A DNA stretch of 64,000 bases from Rhodococcus jostii NBRC 16295 (GCF_001894825.1 NZ_BCWY01000004.1:62001-126000); one strand, 5' to 3'. Shown: positions 26,652 through 34,998, counted from the stretch's first letter. Made by a program: numbers and translations. Notes: generated by a model from the letters alone, not told the origin.

Positions 26652-27452
26652 ATGTCACGGATGGCAGGCAAGGTCGCCTTCATCACCGGTGCCGGAAACG
26701 GCATGGGACGCAGTCACGCGGTCCGGCTCGCCGAGGAGGGCGCCGACGTGATTCTCGTCGATCTGCCGTCGGCCGAGGCCGGACTCGCCGAGACCGGCAG
26801 GCTGGTCGCCGAACTCGGCCGGCGGGCCGTCGTCGCCCACGCCGACGTGCGGGATCCGTCCGCGTTGCGGGCGGCCGTCGCCGCCGGGGTGGAGGAACTG
26901 GGCGCTCTCGACGTCGTCGTCGCGAACGCCGGTGTCGTCGACAACCCGGGCCCCGCCTGGACCATCGACGACGAGAACTGGAACCGGTCGCTCGACGTCA
27001 ACCTCACCGGGGTCTGGAACACGGCGACGGCCGCGGTCCCGGCGATGCGCGACGGCGGCGGCTCCGTCGTGATCGTCAGTTCGACCGCCGGCATCAAGGC
27101 GGTGGCCGGGGCGGCCCACTACTCGGCGTCGAAAACCGCCGTGGTCGGGTTGGCCCGGACCCTCGCCAACGAACTCGGTCCGCAGTTCATCCGGGTGAAC
27201 GTATTGCACCCCGGCGCCGTCGGCACCCGCATGACGCTGAACCCGGCGACGATGGCACGGCTGCGGCCGGACCTCGACAACCCGACCCCCGAGGACGTCG
27301 TTCCCGTCCTCACCGCCAATCACGTCCTGCCCGTTCCGTGGCTGGACTCGCGGGACGTCAGCAATGCGCTGCTGTTCCTCGCCTCGGACGAATCGCGATA
27401 CATCACCGGCACACAACTCGTGGTCGATGCCGGACTGACGCAGAAAGTGTAG
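26652..27452 (+). CDS. SDR oxidoreductase, mycofactocin-coupled type
   Basis: 266 residues, ATG after GAGAGGACAACCG. The SDR cofactor motif (ITGAGNGMGRSHAVRLAEEGADVILVD), NAGV, catalytic Ser (IVSSTAG) and YSASK are all present. The GRSHAVRLAEEGADV stretch and the C-terminal NHVLPVPWLDSRDVSNALLFLASDESRYITG are features I associate with the mycofactocin-coupled SDR subfamily, which keep NAD(H) bound and exchange electrons with mycofactocin. A hydroxysteroid or secondary-alcohol substrate is likely given the cluster. A second member of the subfamily starts 3 bases after its stop. Confidence 0.85.
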   Translation: MSRMAGKVAFITGAGNGMGRSHAVRLAEEGADVILVDLPSAEAGLAETGRLVAELGRRAVVAHADVRDPSALRAAVAAGVEELGALDVVVANAGVVDNPGPAWTIDDENWNRSLDVNLTGVWNTATAAVPAMRDGGGSVVIVSSTAGIKAVAGAAHYSASKTAVVGLARTLANELGPQFIRVNVLHPGAVGTRMTLNPATMARLRPDLDNPTPEDVVPVLTANHVLPVPWLDSRDVSNALLFLASDESRYITGTQLVVDAGLTQKV

Positions 27453-27454
27453 AG

Positions 27455-28285
27455 ATGACAGGTCGAGTGAACGGAAGAGTCGTCCTGGTCACCGGTGCCG
27501 CCCGCGGCATCGGCCGGGCGCAGGCGCTGCGGTTCGCGCAGGAGGGCGCCGACGTCGTGGCCGTCGATCTGTGCGGCCCGGTCGGCACGGTGGTGACGCC
27601 GCCGGCCAGTCCGGAGGATCTCGAGGAGACCGCGAAACTGGTCCGCGACACCGGTCGCCGGATCGTGACCGCGCAGGTGGACGTGCGCGACGGAGCGGCT
27701 CTGGCCGAGACGGTCACGGCGGCGGCCGCAGAGCTGGGCGGGCTGGACTTCGTGTGCGCCACAGCGGGCATCACGTCGTCCGGCGCCGCACTGGAACTCG
27801 ATGCCGAGACGTGGCAGACGATGCTCGACGTCAATCTGACGGGGGTGTGGCAGACGTGCAAGGCGGCGGCCCCGCACCTGATCGAGCGGGGCGGCGGGGC
27901 GATGATCCTGACCAGCTCCATCGCCGGACTGCGCGGGCTCGTCGGCGTCGCCCACTACACCGCGGCCAAGCACGGGGTGGTGGGGCTGATGCGGTCGCTG
28001 GCGAAGGAGCTCGCGCCGCACGGGGTGCGAGTCAACAGCGTGCATCCCACGAACGTGGACACGGACATGATCCAGAACGACATGGTGCGGCGGGCGTTCC
28101 GGCCCGACCTCGAGCACCCCACCCGGGAGGAGTTCGCCGCGGCCGCCGTGACGATGAACATGCTGCCGATTCCGTGGATCGAACCGGTCGACGTTGCCAA
28201 CGCCGCGCTGTTCCTGGCGTCGGACGAGGCGCGGTACATCACGTCCGTCGCCCTGCCGGTCGACGCGGGCAGCTCCAGCCGATAA
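27455..28285 (+). CDS. SDR oxidoreductase, mycofactocin-coupled type (second copy)
   Basis: ATG 27455 lies 2 bases after the previous stop; 276 residues. It has TGAARGIGRAQALRFAQEGADVVAVDL, the insert ATPEDL-like SPEDLEETAKLVRDTGRRIVT typical of the mycofactocin-coupled subfamily, SSIAG, and the YTAAK active-site motif. The C-terminal MLPIPWIEPVDVANAALFLASDEARYIT closely parallels its neighbour, so the pair may come from an old duplication. They could act on different positions or stereo-configurations of the same ring system. Confidence 0.85.
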   Translation: MTGRVNGRVVLVTGAARGIGRAQALRFAQEGADVVAVDLCGPVGTVVTPPASPEDLEETAKLVRDTGRRIVTAQVDVRDGAALAETVTAAAAELGGLDFVCATAGITSSGAALELDAETWQTMLDVNLTGVWQTCKAAAPHLIERGGGAMILTSSIAGLRGLVGVAHYTAAKHGVVGLMRSLAKELAPHGVRVNSVHPTNVDTDMIQNDMVRRAFRPDLEHPTREEFAAAAVTMNMLPIPWIEPVDVANAALFLASDEARYITSVALPVDAGSSSR

Positions 28286-28332
28286 TTCCCGAGCTGCTCC
28301 GCGCGGTACGTCGCCCGTGGTATGTAGAACAG

Positions 28333-28800
28333 GTGTCAGTTTCCGATCTCGAGGCCGTCGCCGCGATCTCCCGGCTCAAGTACGCGTACCTGCGCGCGCT
28401 CGACACGAAGAGCTGGGACGAGTTCGCGGACACCCTGCTGCCGGACGCCACCGCGAACTACGGTGAGCGTCTCACCTTCGACTCCCGCGACGCGCTCGTC
28501 GAATACATGAAGTCGAACCTCGGAGCGAACACCATCACCGAGCACCACTGCGGTCACCCGGAGATCGACGTCGACGGCGACACGGCCACGGGGCGGTGGT
28601 ACCTGTCCGACACCGTTCTGATCCCGGAACACGGCATGCTGCTGCGCGGGGCGGCGTTCTACTCCGACCGCTACGTGCGCGGCGGCGACGGGCGGTGGCG
28701 GATCGCGCACACGGGATACGAGCGCACCTACGAAGCGATGATGTCGCTGGCCGACATCCCGAGTTTCCATCTCACGGCCAACAGATGGGCGGACACCTGA
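28333..28800 (+). CDS. SnoaL-like/NTF2-fold protein
   Basis: GTG 28333 gives 155 residues; the ribosome site is weak, so the start is less sure. The sequence fits a SnoaL-like alpha+beta cone: an N-terminal helix with AAISRLKYAYLRALDTKSWDEFADTLLPDATANYG, then ITEHHCGHPEIDVDGDTATGRWYLSD and a WRIAHTGYERTYE ending. Members are isomerases, dehydratases or hydroxylase helpers, including steroid delta-5-isomerase relatives. It overlaps the next SDR gene by one base. I infer that it acts on an intermediate of this pathway. Confidence 0.78.
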   Translation: MSVSDLEAVAAISRLKYAYLRALDTKSWDEFADTLLPDATANYGERLTFDSRDALVEYMKSNLGANTITEHHCGHPEIDVDGDTATGRWYLSDTVLIPEHGMLLRGAAFYSDRYVRGGDGRWRIAHTGYERTYEAMMSLADIPSFHLTANRWADT

Positions 28801-29561
28801 TGGGCACGCTGGACGGCAAGGTCGCGCTGATCACCGGCGCCGGTCAGGGTGTGGGCGCCGGCATGGCGTTCGCGCTGGCCAAGGAGGGCGCCCGGATCGG
28901 GGTGGTCGGGCGGACGGAGGCGAAACTCGTCGACACGTGTGCCGCCATCGCCGACTTCGGGGGTGTCGCCGAACCGATCGTCTGCGACGTCAGCAAACGT
29001 GATCAGCTGGCGCCGATGGTCGACCGCGTGGTGGACGTGTTCGGCGGCCTCGACATCCTGATCAACAACGCCAACGCCAGCGCGCTCGGACCACTCCTCG
29101 ACGTCACCCCGAAGCTGCTGGACCGCGCGATGGCGGTCGGTCCGGTGGCAACCCTGTTCCTCATGCAGCTGTGCTACCCCCACCTCAAGGCGCGGGGCGG
29201 CGGTTCGATCATCAATCTGGTCAGCTCCTCGGCGGTGCGGTGGGACACCAGCGGCTACGGGCTGTACGCGGCCACCAAGGAAGCGATGCGTTCGCTCACC
29301 CGCACCGCGGCCAGCGAATGGGGCCCCGACGGCATCCGCGTCAATGCGATTGCGCCGCATGCCCTGTCCCCGGGCCTGAAGTGGTGGACGGAGAACAATC
29401 CCGAGGAGGCCGCCGAGTTCGTGAAGTCGATCCCGCTCGGCCGGATCGGTGACTGTGAGCAGGACATCGGGCGCGCCGTCGTCTTCCTCGTCGGCACCGA
29501 CGCCGGCTACCTGTCCGGTGCCACCATTCCACTCGACGGCGGGCAGGCACGCTGGAGTTGA
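28800..29561 (+). CDS. SDR oxidoreductase (classical)
   Basis: 253 residues; ATG overlaps the SnoaL-like stop by one base. It has a TGAGQGVGAG cofactor motif, NNANAS in place of the usual NNAG, catalytic Ser in LVSSSAVRW and YAATK. The sequence around GVVGRTEAKL suggests NADP(H) preference. It is the last gene of the steroid-type run; the next gene belongs to a different regulatory unit. It probably reduces or oxidises a keto or hydroxy group of a ring-degradation intermediate. Confidence 0.85.
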   Translation: MGTLDGKVALITGAGQGVGAGMAFALAKEGARIGVVGRTEAKLVDTCAAIADFGGVAEPIVCDVSKRDQLAPMVDRVVDVFGGLDILINNANASALGPLLDVTPKLLDRAMAVGPVATLFLMQLCYPHLKARGGGSIINLVSSSAVRWDTSGYGLYAATKEAMRSLTRTAASEWGPDGIRVNAIAPHALSPGLKWWTENNPEEAAEFVKSIPLGRIGDCEQDIGRAVVFLVGTDAGYLSGATIPLDGGQARWS

Positions 29562-29595
29562 CCCGTACCGGTTGCCCCGCGCTTGCTCATTTCCC

Positions 29596-29610
29596 TCCTA
29601 TCCGGTAGGA
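29596..29610. promoter_or_regulatory. Inverted repeat TCCTA-N5-TAGGA overlapping a -10 box
   Basis: Five-base arms with a 5-base spacer. The right arm overlaps the putative -10 element at 29606-29611, an ideal repressor position. The likely ligand is a sulfur-status regulator, by inference from the genes that follow. Confidence 0.4.
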
Positions 29611-29611
29611 A
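29606..29611 (+). promoter_or_regulatory. Putative -10 element (TAGGAA) for a leaderless transcript
   Basis: TAGGAA ends 7 bases before GTG 29619, the spacing expected when transcription begins on the first base of the start codon. No ribosome site precedes the GTG. Confidence 0.5.
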
Positions 29612-29618
29612 TTGGGTC

Positions 29619-29693
29619 GTGCATACGACTCACCTGGTGCGACGCCTCACCGTCGACCTGTGCCGTACGTGCGCCAACATCTGTTGTTGCTGA
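29619..29693 (+). CDS. Leaderless polycysteine short ORF, candidate cysteine-responsive attenuator
   Basis: A 24-codon GTG-started ORF encodes a peptide beginning VHTTHLVRRLTVDL and ending CRTCANICCC, with three consecutive cysteine codons (TGT TGT TGC) just before the stop. This is the hallmark of the polycysteine leader peptides described in mycobacteria, whose translation senses Cys-tRNA supply and controls downstream sulfur genes. The HLVRR...VDLCR core resembles those leaders. It sits 123 bases before a TauD/TfdA-family dioxygenase, a typical sulfur-scavenging enzyme. The region 29694-29816 would hold the attenuation control; I see no obvious intrinsic hairpin there. Confidence 0.8.
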   Translation: MHTTHLVRRLTVDLCRTCANICCC

Positions 29694-29816
29694 CGGTCCG
29701 GCGCGCGTACCGCGTGCTGCCCACGCCTCGGTAACCCTCCGGCATCCGGTAATTCCTCGCGCATTCTCCGCGTTCGCAGGTCCGGGCCGACCCTCGACAT
29801 CTCCGCGAAAGTAATC

Positions 29817-30683
29817 ATGAGCACTGCATTCGAAACCAGGACGGCGTCGCTGACGCTCGACAAACTCGGCCCGTCGTTCGGCACCGAGATCCTCGGGCTG
29901 GACGTCGCCACCGCCACCGACGCCGAGGTGGCAGCCATTCGTTCGGCGTTGACCGAGCACAAGGTTCTGGTTCTGCGGGGTCAGTCACTCGACGTCGCGA
30001 GCCACATCGAGTTCGGTCGCCGCCTCGGCCAGCTGACGGCGGGGCATCCCGTCCACGACAGCGGCGACGTCGCGCAGGAGGTGTACGCGCTCGACAGCCA
30101 GGACAACGGTTTCGCCGACGTGTGGCACACCGACGTGACGTTCATGAAGCGACCGCCGCTGGGGTCGATCCTCCGCCCCGTCGTCCTCCCGCCGCACGGC
30201 GGCGACACCAACTGGGCCGACAGTCAGCTCGCGTACGAGTCGCTGTCGCTGCCGGTCCGGCAGATGATCGATCAGCTGACGGCGGTGCACGACGGCAACC
30301 GCGAGTTCGGGTACTACCTCGCGCAGAAACGTGGCGGCAAGGGAAACGTCTGGGACGGTGAGGAAGTCACGGCACTCGTGCCGGTCGAGCATCCCGTCGT
30401 GCGGGTTCACCCGGAGACCGGACGCAAGGGCATCTTCGTGAACCCGGGGTTCACGTCGCACATCGCCGGTGTGTCCGAGGCGGAGAGCCGGGGCATTCTC
30501 GACTTCCTCTACGCGCACCTCACCAAACCGGAGCACATCGTGCGTCACCGCTGGCGCCTCGGCGACCTCGTGCTGTGGGACAACCGCAGCACCGCGCACT
30601 ACGCCAACCGCGACTACGGAACGCAGCACCGCGTCATGCACCGCATCACGTTGCAGGGTGACGTGCCGGTCGGTCCGCAGTAG
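29817..30683 (+). CDS. TauD/TfdA-family 2-oxoglutarate-dependent dioxygenase (taurine/alkylsulfate type)
   Basis: 288 residues. Fe(II) ligands H104 and D106 (VWHTDVTF) and distal H261 (STAHYANRD) are visible, with the 2-oxoglutarate-binding Arg272 eleven residues on (HRVMHR), the same spacing as in TauD. The family releases sulfite or sulfate from taurine, alkanesulfonates or alkylsulfate esters (TauD/AtsK), though some members attack herbicide ethers. The polycysteine leader immediately upstream strongly favours a sulfur-scavenging role, induced when cysteine is scarce. No transporter is encoded beside it. Confidence 0.87.
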   Translation: MSTAFETRTASLTLDKLGPSFGTEILGLDVATATDAEVAAIRSALTEHKVLVLRGQSLDVASHIEFGRRLGQLTAGHPVHDSGDVAQEVYALDSQDNGFADVWHTDVTFMKRPPLGSILRPVVLPPHGGDTNWADSQLAYESLSLPVRQMIDQLTAVHDGNREFGYYLAQKRGGKGNVWDGEEVTALVPVEHPVVRVHPETGRKGIFVNPGFTSHIAGVSEAESRGILDFLYAHLTKPEHIVRHRWRLGDLVLWDNRSTAHYANRDYGTQHRVMHRITLQGDVPVGPQ

Positions 30684-30739
30684 AGCAACCCGCGCATTCA
30701 CCGGGCGGGCGGCGTCCGCAGCGACTAGCGTCACGATCC

Positions 30740-32275
30740 GTGACCCCGGCATCGGACATCTCACGTCGCAAGTTTCTCGCCTCCGCCGCAGCGGCCGGTG
30801 GCGCCGCCTTCCTCAGTTCGTGGGCGGGCCCGGTCATCGACCGGGCGTACGCGCAGGATCCGGGTGGTTCGGGGTCGCTGGGAGACATCGAGCACTTCGT
30901 CTACCTCATGCAGGAGAACCGCTCGTTCGATCATTACTACGGCACGCTGTCGGGGGTGCGCGGCTTCGACGACCCCTCGCCGACGTGGCAGCAGTACGGG
31001 TGGACACCGGGTGTGGGGCCGACCCCCACCGGGTATCTGAACCCGTTCCGTCTCGACACCACCCAGGGCACGCACCTCGACGGCGAATGCATCAACGACC
31101 CGACCCATTCGTGGGGTCCGCAGCACGACGCGTGGAACGGCGGCGGCATGGACCGGTGGATGCCGGTGCACATCGCACACGAGGGGCCGCTCAACGGTCC
31201 CGCGACGATGGGTTACTACACGCGGGCCGACATCCCGGTGCACTACGACCTCGCCGACGCCTTCACGATCTGCGACCACTACTTCTGCTCGGTGCTCGGA
31301 CCGACGGACCCGAACCGGCTGTACTGGATGACGGGAACGATCGACCCCGACGGGCTGGCCGGTGGGCCGCTCGTCGAGACGCCGACGGTGATCCCCAGAT
31401 TCGCGTACTCGTGGCGTACCTACCCGGAGAACCTGCAGGAGGCGGGCGTCAGCTGGAAGGTGTACGCCAACAAGGATCTCGGGCCTGTGTCGAGTGTTGC
31501 CCTCGACGGGATGCTCGGCTGCTTCACGCAGTACAGCGACCCGAATTCGGAACTCGCCCGCCGCGGCCTCGATCCGACGTACCCGAACGACTTCCGGGCC
31601 GACGTCGCGAACGGCACCCTGCCCGCGGTGTCCTGGATCGTGCCGAACATCTTCACCTGTGAGCATCCAGCGCTTCCCCCGGCCGCAGGGGCGGTCGGGA
31701 TCGTCGAGGTACTCGACATTCTCACGTCCAACCCGGCGATCTGGGAGAAGACGGCGCTGATCATCAGCTACGACGAGAACGGCGGATTCTTCGACCACGT
31801 CACCCCGCCGACGCCGCCGCCGGGCACCCCGGGCGAGTACCTGACCGTTCCGTTGAACACGGTGTCGGAGAGCGAGAACAATCCGGGACCGATCGGCCTC
31901 GGGTTCCGGGTGCCGTCACTGATCATCTCGCCGTACAGTCGCGGCGGCCTCGTCGCGTCCGACACGTTCGACCACACCTCGCAGCTGCGGCTCCTCGAGA
32001 AGCGCTTCGCCGTCCCCGTCCCCAATCTCACCGACTGGCGTCGCGGCGCCGTCGGTGACATGACGTCGGCGTTCGACTTCTCGTCGGCACCGAACGCCGG
32101 CGTTCCCGCGATGACCGACCCGGGGCCACGCCTGCAGGCGGCGATCGCGCAGTGCGGGCCGAACGTGGCCGCGGGGACGCTCAATGCCGGCGCGCCCTAC
32201 CCCGTCCCGCCGAATTCGATGCCGGTGCAGGAACAGTCGCCGCTGCGGCGTCGTCCCAGCGGGCTGATCATGTAG
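30740..32275 (+). CDS. Tat-exported phospholipase C (phosphoesterase family)
   Basis: GTG start, 511 residues. The N-terminal SRRKFLASAAAAGGAAFLSSWAGPVI is a twin-arginine signal like that of mycobacterial PlcA-D. The catalytic region IEHFVYLMQENRSFDHYYGTLSGVRGF matches the bacterial phospholipase C/acid phosphatase AcpA family, and later motifs (CDHYFCSVLGPTDPNR, YDENGGFFDHVTPP, SPYSRGG) are also conserved. It should hydrolyse phosphatidylcholine or similar lipids outside the membrane. The length is that of the whole family. It converges with the Gfo/Idh gene, 10 bases apart. Confidence 0.88.
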   Translation: MTPASDISRRKFLASAAAAGGAAFLSSWAGPVIDRAYAQDPGGSGSLGDIEHFVYLMQENRSFDHYYGTLSGVRGFDDPSPTWQQYGWTPGVGPTPTGYLNPFRLDTTQGTHLDGECINDPTHSWGPQHDAWNGGGMDRWMPVHIAHEGPLNGPATMGYYTRADIPVHYDLADAFTICDHYFCSVLGPTDPNRLYWMTGTIDPDGLAGGPLVETPTVIPRFAYSWRTYPENLQEAGVSWKVYANKDLGPVSSVALDGMLGCFTQYSDPNSELARRGLDPTYPNDFRADVANGTLPAVSWIVPNIFTCEHPALPPAAGAVGIVEVLDILTSNPAIWEKTALIISYDENGGFFDHVTPPTPPPGTPGEYLTVPLNTVSESENNPGPIGLGFRVPSLIISPYSRGGLVASDTFDHTSQLRLLEKRFAVPVPNLTDWRRGAVGDMTSAFDFSSAPNAGVPAMTDPGPRLQAAIAQCGPNVAAGTLNAGAPYPVPPNSMPVQEQSPLRRRPSGLIM

Positions 32276-32276
32276 C

Positions 32277-32294
32277 CGCCTCGCCTCAGAGGCG
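32277..32294. terminator. Short stem-loop between convergent genes
   Basis: CGCCTC and GAGGCG arms around a 6-base loop overlap the end of the minus-strand gene. A weak bidirectional terminator candidate. Confidence 0.4.
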
Positions 32295-33263
32295 TACCGC
32301 GCGGCCCTCGTCGATCGACTGCAGAATGGCCAGCGCGGCGGTCACCGAACGCAGTCCGTCGTGTCCCGTCGCCACCGGCTCACCGTCCCCGCGGACGGCG
32401 TCGACGAACGCCCGGATCCCGGGTGCGTACAGGTTGTCGACAGGCTCGAGCGGGACGGCCGTGTCGCGGCCGTTCGTGACCATCCGGAGCGTCCCGGTGG
32501 GATCGGGGCGCATGCAGTTGCTCGCCACGAGAGTGCCTGCCGTTCCGTGGATCTCGAATCCGGTGACTCCGTCGGGAGCCGTGTACGCGTCGTGCAGCGA
32601 GAACAGGGTGTCGGTGCCGAGGATGCCGCTCGTCATCACGGCATCCGCCGGTCCCTCACTGAGCCCCTGGCAGACTCCGACCGCCGTCACCGTGGTCGGT
32701 TCCATCCCGGTCACGAAGCGGAGGGTGTCGATGTCGTGGACCGCGAGGTCGAGGGCAACCCCGCCGCCGACGCCGTCGAGACGCCATCCACGCAGGGCCT
32801 GGCGCAGCAGGATCGTGTTGGCGACGCGGACGGAGAGGACGTCGCCGACCGCGCCCTCGGCCAGCATCTTTCGCGCCGCGCGGTGGACGGGGTGTGTGCG
32901 GAGGTGATGGTTCGTCGCGAACACCACCCCCGCGGCCGCGGCGGCGTCGACCATCTTCTGCGCCTGCGTGACGTCGAAGGACAGCGGTTTCTCGCACAGC
33001 ACGTGCAGACCCGCGTCGATCGCGGCCATGGCGTGGTCGAAGTGCTTGTCGTTGGTCGAGGAGATGTACGCGGCCCGGACGTCGCCGCCGACCGCTTCGC
33101 GCAGGTCGCCGGTGGCGGACTCGATGTCATGGGTCCGCCGGTATTCCTCCGCGCGCGCAGCGTCACCGCTGAGCACAACTGCCGCGGTCTGCCCGCACTC
33201 GCGCAATGCGGGGAGCACGCGTGTGGCGGCAATGTTGCTCGCGCCGAGAATCGCCCACCTCAT
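32286..33263 (-). CDS. Gfo/Idh/MocA-family NAD(P)-dependent oxidoreductase
   Basis: ATG 33263 follows GAGGAAGGATCG; 325 residues. The N-terminal Rossmann motif is WAILGASNIA. The EKP motif is in HVLCEKPLSF and the C-terminal alpha/beta domain carries DLAVHDIDTLRFVTG, with the usual family His/Asp. Members oxidise sugars, inositols or related polyols. The gene is alone between convergent phospholipase C and the permease gene. An inverted repeat, CTGTTC-N7-GAACAG, lies about 80-95 bases upstream. The substrate cannot be assigned. Confidence 0.87.
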   Translation of the reverse strand: MRWAILGASNIAATRVLPALRECGQTAAVVLSGDAARAEEYRRTHDIESATGDLREAVGGDVRAAYISSTNDKHFDHAMAAIDAGLHVLCEKPLSFDVTQAQKMVDAAAAAGVVFATNHHLRTHPVHRAARKMLAEGAVGDVLSVRVANTILLRQALRGWRLDGVGGGVALDLAVHDIDTLRFVTGMEPTTVTAVGVCQGLSEGPADAVMTSGILGTDTLFSLHDAYTAPDGVTGFEIHGTAGTLVASNCMRPDPTGTLRMVTNGRDTAVPLEPVDNLYAPGIRAFVDAVRGDGEPVATGHDGLRSVTAALAILQSIDEGRAVRL

Positions 33264-33340
33264 GAGCTTCGATCCTTCCTCGGGCCGGTGAGTCCGGCCT
33301 CTCCTCGGCGGACTGTACGCCGAGTTCCGAGAGCGCACTA

Positions 33341-33359
33341 CTGTTCACTATGCGAACAG
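33341..33359. promoter_or_regulatory. Inverted repeat CTGTTC-N7-GAACAG
   Basis: Perfect 6-base arms upstream of the Gfo/Idh gene, just beyond the end of the permease gene. The right half (TATGCGAACAG) resembles the site at 34984-35000 (CATGCGAACAG), so both may respond to related regulators. Confidence 0.4.
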
Positions 33360-33367
33360 ATCGGGGC

Positions 33368-34777
33368 TCAGTGGGGGTGGGCGTCGACCACCTCACCGGA
33401 GGTCTCGGGTGCGGCGTCGGCGGCCGAGCGTGCGCGCTGACGGTAGATCCCGATCCCGACCACCACGGCGGCGAGTCCCATCGAGACGTACATCTGGCTC
33501 CTCGTCTCCGGCAGTACGAGCATGCCGACGCAGAGCGCGATGATGGCGGCGATGGTGCACCACGTCAGGTACGGGAACAGCCACATCTTCAGCGTCAGGT
33601 CCTCGCCCTCGGCCTCGAGTTGACGCCGCATGCGCAGTTGCGACACCGAGATCGCCAGCCACACGAACAGCGCGATCGCTCCCGACGAGTTGACGAGGAA
33701 CAGGAACACGGTGTCCGGGTACAGGTAATTGAGGCCGACGGTCAGGAATCCCACCACCGTCGAGACGAGAACGGCCTGACGCGGAACGCCGGACGATCCG
33801 ATCTTCGACAGCGCGGCCGGGGCGTCGCCGCGGCGGGAGAGCGAGAAGATCATGCGGCTCGCCGTGTACAGGCCGGAATTCAGGCAGGACAGCACCGACG
33901 TGAGCACGACGACGTCCATGATGTTGCCGGCCGCGGGAATGCCGAACGAGTCCATGACGGCGACGTACGGGCTCAGCGCGACGGAGGCGTCGTCCCAGGG
34001 GAGCAGTGTCACGACGACGGCGATGGAGCCGATGTAGAAGATGAGGATGCGCCACACGACGGAGCGCACGGCGTTGCGCACAGCGGCGACGGGGTTCGCG
34101 GATTCGCCGGCGGCGATGGTCGCGATCTCGGCGCCGAAGAACGAGAACACGACGACGAGCACTGCCGCGAATACGGCACCGGCCCCGTTGGGGAAGAACC
34201 CGCCGTGACCGGTGAGGTTGGTGAGTCCGGGTGCTTCGACGCCGGGCAGGGCTCCGCAGATCGCGAGGACGCCGAGCACGAGGAAGATGACGATGGCCGC
34301 CACCTTGATCGACGCGAACCAGAACTCGAACTCGCCGAACGACTTGACGGACGCGATGTTCGTCAGCGTGAGCAGCACCATCAGGATCAGTGCCCAACTC
34401 CACTGCGGGACGTCGGGGATCCAGCGGTTCATGATGACCGCTCCGGCCGTCGCCTCGATGCCGAGGACGATGATCCAGAACCAGGCGTAGAGCCAGCCGA
34501 TGCTGAATCCGGCCCATCGGCCGATCGCGCGGTCGGCGTACGCGGAGAACGATCCCGTCTCGGGGTTGGCGGTCGACATCTCGCCGAGCATGCGCATCAC
34601 CAGGATGACGACGATGCCCGCGAGCGCGTAGGCCACCAGAACGCCGGGGCCGGTCTCGCGGATCGCGACCCCGGAGCCCACGAATAGGCCTGCTCCGATC
34701 ACCCCCGCGATGGCGATCATCGAGAGGTGTCGCTTCTTCAGCGTGTGCTGAAGTTGCGGATCGGTGGTTCCTGACAT
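33368..34777 (-). CDS. Amino-acid permease, APC superfamily (GabP/AAT-like)
   Basis: ATG 34777 is preceded by GAAGGGATTTTCTCC; 469 residues with about 12 transmembrane segments. The N-terminal TLKKRHLSMIAIAGVIGAGLFVGSGVAIRETGPG and the following LVMRMLGEMSTANPETGSFSAYADRAIG are typical of the AAT branch (GABA, proline, aromatic and D-serine/alanine permeases), closest in feel to GabP. It imports an amino acid in symport with protons. It is divergent from the MHS transporter gene, with 256 bases between starts. The substrate is uncertain. Confidence 0.87.
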   Translation of the reverse strand: MSGTTDPQLQHTLKKRHLSMIAIAGVIGAGLFVGSGVAIRETGPGVLVAYALAGIVVILVMRMLGEMSTANPETGSFSAYADRAIGRWAGFSIGWLYAWFWIIVLGIEATAGAVIMNRWIPDVPQWSWALILMVLLTLTNIASVKSFGEFEFWFASIKVAAIVIFLVLGVLAICGALPGVEAPGLTNLTGHGGFFPNGAGAVFAAVLVVVFSFFGAEIATIAAGESANPVAAVRNAVRSVVWRILIFYIGSIAVVVTLLPWDDASVALSPYVAVMDSFGIPAAGNIMDVVVLTSVLSCLNSGLYTASRMIFSLSRRGDAPAALSKIGSSGVPRQAVLVSTVVGFLTVGLNYLYPDTVFLFLVNSSGAIALFVWLAISVSQLRMRRQLEAEGEDLTLKMWLFPYLTWCTIAAIIALCVGMLVLPETRSQMYVSMGLAAVVVGIGIYRQRARSAADAAPETSGEVVDAHPH

Positions 34778-34983
34778 GGAGAAAATCCCTTCGGCGCTGC
34801 TCCGGATGTGATGTGCGTCGCTGAACCGGGAAAGTGTGTACGAGTCGCGGGGGCGGCGGAACCTCCGATTCGGTGAAATTCGTGCCGTCGGTATAGACGA
34901 AACGGCAGTACCACGCATCTGCGCCTTCTTGACAACACGGAAATGCTATGGCTACCGTCACATTATTCAACCAGCGGACATGC

Positions 34984-34998
34984 GTTCGGCATGCGAAC
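34984..34998. promoter_or_regulatory. Inverted repeat GTTCG-N5-CGAAC upstream of MHS transporter
   Basis: Perfect 5-base arms with a 5-base spacer end 35 bases before the transporter start. An IclR-family regulator gene lies just past the transporter, so this is a plausible operator for it. Confidence 0.45.

Noticed and set aside
29449-29814. A 121-codon plus-strand frame across the leader region
   Set aside because: It begins inside the SDR gene and runs in another frame across the polycysteine ORF; it has no ribosome site or motifs.
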